This document shows, in pieces, positions 58,993 through 64,000 of a stretch of 64,000 bases of DNA. Both the position numbers and the translations under genes were made by a program. Source of the stretch: Planococcus shixiaomingii (GTDB lineage Bacteria > Bacillota > Bacilli > Bacillales_A > Planococcaceae); assembly GCF_030413615.1 (NCBI RefSeq), contig NZ_CP129236.1, positions 96,001-160,000 of the forward strand. The letters run 5' to 3'. The notes under the pieces are model-generated. The model saw nothing but the letters and a program-made list of their open reading frames with translations, did not search any database and was not told the origin of the DNA. How positions within the stretch are numbered: position 1 is the first letter of the stretch; every line of letters begins with the position of its first letter.

Positions 58993-59211
58993 ATGGCGAA
59001 AGACGATGTAATTGAAATCGAAGGAACAGTCATTGAGACTTTGCCTAACGCGATGTTTAAAGTAGAATTGGAAAATGGCCATACGATTCTTGCGCATGTT
59101 TCTGGCAAGATCCGCATGCACTTTATCCGCATTCTGCCAGGAGATAAAGTAACAGTGGAACTTTCTCCTTACGATTTAACTCGCGGTCGTATCACATACC
59201 GTTTTAAATAA
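58993..59211 (+). CDS. infA: Translation initiation factor IF-1
   Basis: IF-1 occupies the 30S A site during initiation. It is a 72-residue OB-fold protein: [20 protein letters not shown] opens it, and [18 protein letters not shown] lies near the end. The ribosome binding site GAAGGGAG is about ten bases before the ATG. Confidence 0.98.
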   Translation: MAKDDVIEIEGTVIETLPNAMFKVELENGHTILAHVSGKIRMHFIRILPGDKVTVELSPYDLTRGRITYRFK

Positions 59212-59248
59212 TCTTTTGCACTCCGGACTACTAAGGAGGTTAGGTTAG

Positions 59249-59362
<114 letters not shown>

Positions 59363-59385
59363 AATGAGGGAGGTGCATGGCACAC

Positions 59386-59751
59386 ATGGCACGTATTGCT
59401 GGTGTTGACATTCCACGCGACAAACGCGTTGTTATTTCATTAACATATATTTTCGGTGTTGGTAAAACAACTGCTCAGAAAGTTCTTTCTGCAGCTGGCA
59501 TTTCTGAAGATACACGAGTTCGTGATCTTACAGAAGATGAGTTGAACAATATCCGTGAACAATTGGATCAATACAAAATTGAAGGTGACCTTCGCCGTGA
59601 AGTATCAATGAACATCAAGCGATTGATGGAAATTGCTAGCTTCCGAGGTATTCGTCACCGCCGTGGACTACCTGTACGCGGTCAAAATACGAAGAACAAT
59701 GCGCGTACGCGTAAAGGTCCTCGTAAAACTGTAGCGAACAAGAAAAAATAA
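59386..59751 (+). CDS. rpsM: 30S ribosomal protein S13
   Basis: S13 forms intersubunit bridges and contacts P-site t[22 protein letters not shown] and the C-terminal [19 protein letters not shown] are typical. Length is 121 residues. ATG 59386 is ten bases after GGGAGGTG; ATG 59377 is too close to it. Confidence 0.97.
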   Translation: MARIAGVDIPRDKRVVISLTYIFGVGKTTAQKVLSAAGISEDTRVRDLTEDELNNIREQLDQYKIEGDLRREVSMNIKRLMEIASFRGIRHRRGLPVRGQNTKNNARTRKGPRKTVANKKK

Positions 59752-59758
59752 TCAGTAA

Positions 59759-60166
<408 letters not shown>

Positions 60167-60297
60167 TCGTTTATCTGAATCGGATTTTTGAACATCACGA
60201 CATACTGAATGTGTTCTAAACCGTAGCGAAAGTCTTAGACTCTCGAGTTCTTGATGAAACGAAAATAAACACCGACGTTTTGAAGGAGGGTAAATGA

Positions 60298-61242
60298 ATG
60301 CTCGAAATAGAAAAACCAAAGATTGAAACGATTGAGATCGATAGCAATTCCAAATATGGAAAATTTGTTATTGAACCTCTTGAGCGTGGATATGGAACCA
60401 CTTTAGGAAACTCCTTACGTCGAATCTTACTTTCATCTTTACCAGGCGCTGCAGTTACTTCAATTCAAATTGACGGTGTTTTGCACGAATTCTCTACAGT
60501 TGATGGTGTAGAAGAAGATGTGGCATCAATTATTTTGAACATTAAGAAGCTTGCGCTGAAAATTTACTCTGACGAAGAAAAAGTCATTGAAATTGATATT
60601 AAAGGTGATGGAACGGTTACGGCTGCAGATATCACTCACGATAGTGACGTGGAAATTCTGAATCCGGATCTTTATATTGCTACAATCGCAAAAAATGGCC
60701 ATCTCCGTATGCGTATGTATGCGAACCGAGGCCGTGGATATGCCCGTGCAGATCAGAACAAACGTGAAGATCTTCCAATTGGTGTTATTCCGATTGACTC
60801 TATTTATACTCCTGTTTCACGCGTTAATTTCCAGGTAGAAAACACTCGAGTGGGCCAGTTGGCGCATTTCGATAAACTTTCTCTTGATGTCTGGACAGAT
60901 GGCAGCATCGGTCCGAAAGAGGCAATTGCGCTTGGAGCAAGAATTTTTACCGAGCATTTAAATATCTTCGTGGGATTGACAGACGAGGCGCAAACGACTG
61001 AAATCATGGTTGAAAAAGAAGAAGACCAAAAAGAAAAAGTTCTAGAGATGACTATTGAAGAACTGGATCTTTCGGTACGTTCTTACAACTGCTTAAAACG
61101 TGCGGGTATCAACACGGTACACGAACTGGCTAGCAAGTCGGAAGACGACATGATGAAAGTCCGCAACCTTGGACGCAAATCACTTGAAGAAGTTAAAGTG
61201 AAGTTGGAAGATTTAGGACTAGGACTTCGTAAAGAAGACTGA
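60298..61242 (+). CDS. rpoA: DNA-directed RNA polymerase subunit alpha
   Basis: Alpha dimerises to nucleate RNA polymerase and contacts activators. The N-terminal domain has [21 protein letters not shown] (about residues 32-51). The C-terminal domain (about 245-314) has the helix-hairpin-helix [20 protein letters not shown] that binds UP-element DNA. Length is 314 residues. Confidence 0.98.
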   Translation: MLEIEKPKIETIEIDSNSKYGKFVIEPLERGYGTTLGNSLRRILLSSLPGAAVTSIQIDGVLHEFSTVDGVEEDVASIILNIKKLALKIYSDEEKVIEIDIKGDGTVTAADITHDSDVEILNPDLYIATIAKNGHLRMRMYANRGRGYARADQNKREDLPIGVIPIDSIYTPVSRVNFQVENTRVGQLAHFDKLSLDVWTDGSIGPKEAIALGARIFTEHLNIFVGLTDEAQTTEIMVEKEEDQKEKVLEMTIEELDLSVRSYNCLKRAGINTVHELASKSEDDMMKVRNLGRKSLEEVKVKLEDLGLGLRKED

Positions 61243-61290
61243 TTGCCTTAAACTCTGATCCGAACTATTTACCAAAGGAGGGAAACTTCA

Positions 61291-61665
61291 ATGAGAAAGC
61301 TTCAACGTACAAGTTCTCAACGTAAAGCACTATTACGTGACCTTACAACAGACTTAATCGTACATGAGCGCATTCAAACGACTGAAGCTCGTGCGAAAGA
61401 AGTGCGTTCTACTGTAGAAAAAATGATTACTTTAGGCAAACGTGGAGATGTTCACGCTCGTCGTAAAGCTGCAGAATGGATGCGTCGTGAATTGGTTACA
61501 TCTACTGATGAGGAAGGTAACGAGTCAACGATCTTTGCTTTGCAAAAATTGTTTGATGATGTTGCACCACGTTATGCAGAACGCCAAGGCGGATACACTC
61601 GCATTATGAAAATGGGGCCTCGTCGCGGAGACGGCGCACCAATCGTAATTATCGAATTAGTTTAA
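61291..61665 (+). CDS. rplQ: 50S ribosomal protein L17
   Basis: L17 is close to the tunnel exit. [19 protein letters not shown] and the C-terminal [17 protein letters not shown] are family blocks. Length is 124 residues. It is the last gene of the ribosomal cluster and is followed by a terminator. Confidence 0.98.
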   Translation: MRKLQRTSSQRKALLRDLTTDLIVHERIQTTEARAKEVRSTVEKMITLGKRGDVHARRKAAEWMRRELVTSTDEEGNESTIFALQKLFDDVAPRYAERQGGYTRIMKMGPRRGDGAPIVIIELV

Positions 61666-61672
61666 TCAATTT

Positions 61673-61698
61673 GAAGAGGGTTCAGGCCCTCTTCTTTT
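61673..61698 (+). terminator. Terminator after rplQ
   Basis: A perfect eight-pair stem (GAAGAGGG with CCCTCTTC) and short loop are followed by TTTT. It begins eight bases after the rplQ stop. Confidence 0.87.
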
Positions 61699-61735
61699 AG
61701 CATTATGATTTATACGACAATATGAAAAGCTGAGT

Positions 61736-61868
61736 GTTATGATGAGCGAGCCGAAAGGCGGCGTCTTGTCTAGCTCTACGCACCTCATTCAACCCTGGCT
61801 TAAGCAACCGGGGAAGCCATAGAGACAGAAAAGCGCATTTCTCTGAATGAGGTGCGCGCTTTTTTTAT
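61736..61868 (+). ncRNA. Structured leader or small RNA with terminator, before ecfA1
   Basis: A GAGC/GCTC-closed element at about 61744-61777 contains GCC-GAAA-GGC. A long stem follows: GCACCTCATTCA (about 61780-61791) pairs with TGAATGAGGTGC (about 61844-61855) and is followed by GCGC and a T run. Inside the long stem lie two smaller hairpins, GGCTT/AAGCC and AGAGA/TCTCT. The element GTCTagcTCTA near 61768-61778 can also pair with TAGAGAC in the terminator loop. The organisation resembles an attenuator or riboswitch-type leader. An ATG at 61739 opens a 27-codon frame here, but without a good ribosome binding site. The 130 bases from 61869 to ecfA1 show nothing clear. Confidence 0.6.
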
Positions 61869-61999
61869 TTGTACTGTTTTAAGCAAGTGAAAGAGGTCTG
61901 CACCTAAAAATTTCACAGATTGAGGTTTTGGTATATTTACAGATACATAGGATACAACGTAGAGTAGAGCATAGCAGGAGTTAGAGGAGGATAGCTGAG

Positions 62000-62848
62000 A
62001 TGAATTCGACTATTTTGTCATTTACAGATGTGACATTTACATATACGCCAGACGATGAAACGATACGCCCCGCTGTAGAGAACTTGTCTTTTGCAATCGA
62101 CAACGGGGAGTGGATTGCCTTGGTCGGCCATAACGGCTCCGGGAAGTCGACGATTGCCAAATTGATGAACGGCTTGTTGTTTCCTCAACAAGGAACCGTG
62201 AAAGCGATGGGGCAAATTATGTCCGAAGATACTTTATGGGATATTCGTTCGCAAATGGGAATGGTGTTTCAAAATCCGGACAACCAATTTGTCGGGGCGA
62301 CAGTCCAAGATGACGTGGCTTTTGCGTTAGAGAACAATGGAGTACCTCATGCCGAAATGGTGGAGAGAGTGAAAGAATCGCTGCGCCAAGTTAAAATGGA
62401 GGAGTTTGTGGATCAAGAACCTCATCATTTATCGGGCGGCCAAAAACAACGGGTGGCAATAGCTGGCGCCCTAGCTTTGAGGCCGCGGCTTCTGATTTTG
62501 GATGAAGCAACTTCGATGCTTGATCCTCAAGGGCGTATAGAAGTGATTGAAACGATACGGGAACTTCGAAAAGCAACAGGACTGACCGTTATTTCGATTA
62601 CGCACGACTTGGAAGAAGCGGCACTCGCAGACCGCATTATCGTTATGAATGCCGGTCATAAACATACAGAAGGTGTGCCACAAGAAGTGTTCTTATCTGG
62701 CAATGCCTTAGTGGATCTCGGCTTGGATTTGCCTTTTGCGATGCGCATGACGCATTTGCTGAGGGAAGCGGGTTTGCCTATCACTAAAGAACATATGTCA
62801 GAAGATGAGTTGGTGGATGAACTATGGACATCTTACTTCAAGAAGTAG
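62000..62848 (+). CDS. ecfA1: ECF transporter ATPase subunit EcfA1
   Basis: EcfA1 is one of two ATPases that power energy-coupling-factor vitamin and metal importers at the cytoplasmic membrane. Walker A is GHNGSGKST (about residues 42-50), the Q-loop lies in VFQNPDNQFVGATV, the signature is LSGGQKQR, and Walker B is LILDEATSMLD. Length 282 residues. Start ATG 62000 follows GAGGAGG. It overlaps ecfA2 by 25 bases. Confidence 0.97.
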   Translation: MNSTILSFTDVTFTYTPDDETIRPAVENLSFAIDNGEWIALVGHNGSGKSTIAKLMNGLLFPQQGTVKAMGQIMSEDTLWDIRSQMGMVFQNPDNQFVGATVQDDVAFALENNGVPHAEMVERVKESLRQVKMEEFVDQEPHHLSGGQKQRVAIAGALALRPRLLILDEATSMLDPQGRIEVIETIRELRKATGLTVISITHDLEEAALADRIIVMNAGHKHTEGVPQEVFLSGNALVDLGLDLPFAMRMTHLLREAGLPITKEHMSEDELVDELWTSYFKK

Positions 62849-63696
62849 GGTACAGCTATGCGCAAGATACGCCTTTTGAAAAAAGAGCGTTGCATGATGT
62901 GACGATGCATATCCCTTCAGAATCGTATACTGCGATTATAGGTCATACGGGATCGGGAAAATCAACAGTCTTGCAGCATTTAAATGCATTGCTATTGCCT
63001 ACCGAAGGGCACGTCGTTATTGGCGACCGAAAACTTCAAGCAGGGGTTAAAGCGAAAAATTTGCGTTCTGTACGCCGCCAAGTAGGTATTGTGTTTCAAT
63101 TTCCGGAACAGCAATTGTTTGATGAGACAGTTTTAAAAGATATTATGTTCGGGCCGTTAAACTATGGGGTGCCTGAAGAAGAAGCGAGCCGCCGGGCGCA
63201 TGAGCTGGTCGAACAGCTTGGACTGCCGGCTGAAGTGCTGAACAAGTCGCCATTTGACTTGTCAGGCGGCCAGATGCGAAGAGTTGCCATAGCGGGTGTA
63301 TTGGCTATGGAACCGGATGTTTTAGTGCTTGATGAACCTACGGCCGGCTTAGATCCAAGAGGCCGCCGTGAAATTATGGATCTTTTTCACAAGCTTCACA
63401 TTCAACGAAATCTCACTACTGTTCTGGTTACTCACAGCATGGAAGATGCCGCACGTTACGCCGATGTGGTCGCCATTATGCATAGCGGCCGCTGTGTAGC
63501 CACTGGAGAGCCGAGAGACATTTTTACTAATGAAGAGCAGCTGCAAGATTACCGGCTGGAACCACCGCGTTCTATACGGCTTCAACGCAAGTTTGAAGAA
63601 AAGACCGGCATTGCGCTGGATAGCATTTCTTTGACAGAAGAAGCACTGGCCAAAAATATCGCGCTCGCTTTATCAAAAGGACGTGGCGCAGAATGA
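62824..63696 (+). CDS. ecfA2: ECF transporter ATPase subunit EcfA2
   Basis: EcfA2 pairs with EcfA1 in the group II ECF module, shared by several substrate-binding S components coded elsewhere. Walker A is GHTGSGKST (about residues 40-48), the Q-loop FQFPEQQLFDETV, the signature LSGGQMRR and Walker B VLVLDEPTAGLDP. Length is 290 residues. It starts inside ecfA1 and ends four bases into ecfT. Confidence 0.97.
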   Translation: MDILLQEVGYSYAQDTPFEKRALHDVTMHIPSESYTAIIGHTGSGKSTVLQHLNALLLPTEGHVVIGDRKLQAGVKAKNLRSVRRQVGIVFQFPEQQLFDETVLKDIMFGPLNYGVPEEEASRRAHELVEQLGLPAEVLNKSPFDLSGGQMRRVAIAGVLAMEPDVLVLDEPTAGLDPRGRREIMDLFHKLHIQRNLTTVLVTHSMEDAARYADVVAIMHSGRCVATGEPRDIFTNEEQLQDYRLEPPRSIRLQRKFEEKTGIALDSISLTEEALAKNIALALSKGRGAE

Positions 63697-64000
63697 TAGA
63701 AAAAATGATCTTTGGCCGCTTTATTCCTGGCGACTCCTATGTCCACCGGATGGATCCAAGAGCGAAAATCCTTTTTGTGTTTCTATTTATTGCCATTGTA
63801 TTTATTGCCAATAGCGTTGTAACATATGCAATTTTATTGGCATTTACGCTCGCGGTCGTCTTTTTATCCAAAATTCGGCTTTACTTTTTAATAACAGGAT
63901 TGAAACCTGTCATTATATTGGTCGTTTTTACGTTTCTTTTGCATATCTTCTTTACAAGAGAAGGGGATTTGCTCGTCAATTTCTGGTTTTTGGAGATTTA
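63693..64000 (+). CDS. ecfT: ECF transporter transmembrane subunit EcfT, 3' end cut by window
   Basis: EcfT couples the two ATPases to the substrate-binding S component. About 102 codons are visible, beginning MIEKMIFGRFIPGDSYVHRM. Hydrophobic segments follow at about residues 26-43, 45-60 and 70-90. The DPRAK motif after the start is typical of EcfT/CbiQ proteins. The ATGA overlap with ecfA2 indicates coupling. The rest of the gene, with the two Ala-Arg-Gly coupling motifs, lies beyond the window. Confidence 0.93.
   Translation, partial: MIEKMIFGRFIPGDSYVHRMDPRAKILFVFLFIAIVFIANSVVTYAILLAFTLAVVFLSKIRLYFLITGLKPVIILVVFTFLLHIFFTREGDLLVNFWFLEI

Noticed and set aside
61739..61822. A 27-codon frame in the ecfA1 leader as a leader peptide gene.
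   Set aside because: There is no convincing ribosome binding site, and no codon run suggests attenuation; the RNA structure explains the region better.

Overview
The window is a chromosomal segment of a low-GC Gram-positive bacterium of the order Bacillales. The chain ctsR-mcsA-mcsB-clpC-radA-yacL-ispD-ispF-gltX-cysE-cysS-mrnC-rlmB-rae1-sigH-rpmG-secE-nusG-rplKAJL-rpoBC-rpsLG-fusA-tuf-S10/spc/alpha operons-ecfA1A2T is the origin-proximal order known from Bacillus subtilis. T-box leaders, a CtsR operator and zinc-type L33, S14 and L36 agree with this. The protein sequences and the ilv-leu operon between tuf and rpsJ make a Planococcaceae member (Planococcus or a relative) my best guess, which is inference. 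Every gene I support lies on the + strand.

Layout: 1-3.1 kb is the 3' part of a 23S rRNA, a 5S rRNA and the rrn terminator. 3.2-8.2 kb holds a small DUF3006-like gene and the CtsR-controlled operon ctsR-mcsA-mcsB-clpC (arginine phosphorylation and ClpC proteolysis). 8.2-18.3 kb carries radA, yacL, isoprenoid genes (ispDF), gltX, a cysteine T-box with cysE-cysS, RNA-processing genes (mrnC, rlmB, rae1) and sigH. 18.3-35 kb carries rpmG-secE-nusG, rplKA with two L1-type sites, the L10 leader with rplJL, ybxB, rpoBC, rpsL-rpsG-fusA and tuf. 35-45.7 kb is a branched-chain amino acid operon, ilvE-[T-box]-ilvB-ilvH-ilvC-leuA-leuB-leuC-leuD-dehydratase, followed by a Na+/H+ antiporter-family gene (45.8-47.1 kb). 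47.1-61.7 kb is the S10-spc-alpha cluster from rpsJ to rplQ. 61.7-64 kb holds a structured leader and ecfA1-ecfA2-ecfT, cut by the window end.

The most notable departures are these. (1) The usual map gene between adk and infA is a decayed remnant; a fragment reading YNGFRGSICV is still recognisable. (2) disA is absent between radA and yacL, and the L7Ae-like gene (ybxF/rplGB) is absent between rpoC and rpsL. (3) The ilv-leu operon sits between the str and S10 ribosomal operons. It carries its T-box inside the operon and lacks ilvD. (4) The dehydratase gene at its end seems to have lost one base next to its start codon. (5) Several non-coding elements are unexplained or only partly explained: a branched structured RNA with terminator before ecfA1, an attenuator-like hairpin in the rpoB leader, a long palindrome in the tuf leader, an inverted repeat at the antiporter promoter, a terminator lodged between two S10 promoters, and a small hairpin that may bring a distant Shine-Dalgarno sequence to the nusG start.

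I see no CRISPR array, insertion sequence, prophage gene or tRNA gene. Apart from the regulatory RNAs and the map remnant this is a conserved housekeeping region, and I found no candidate for a new defence or mobile system.
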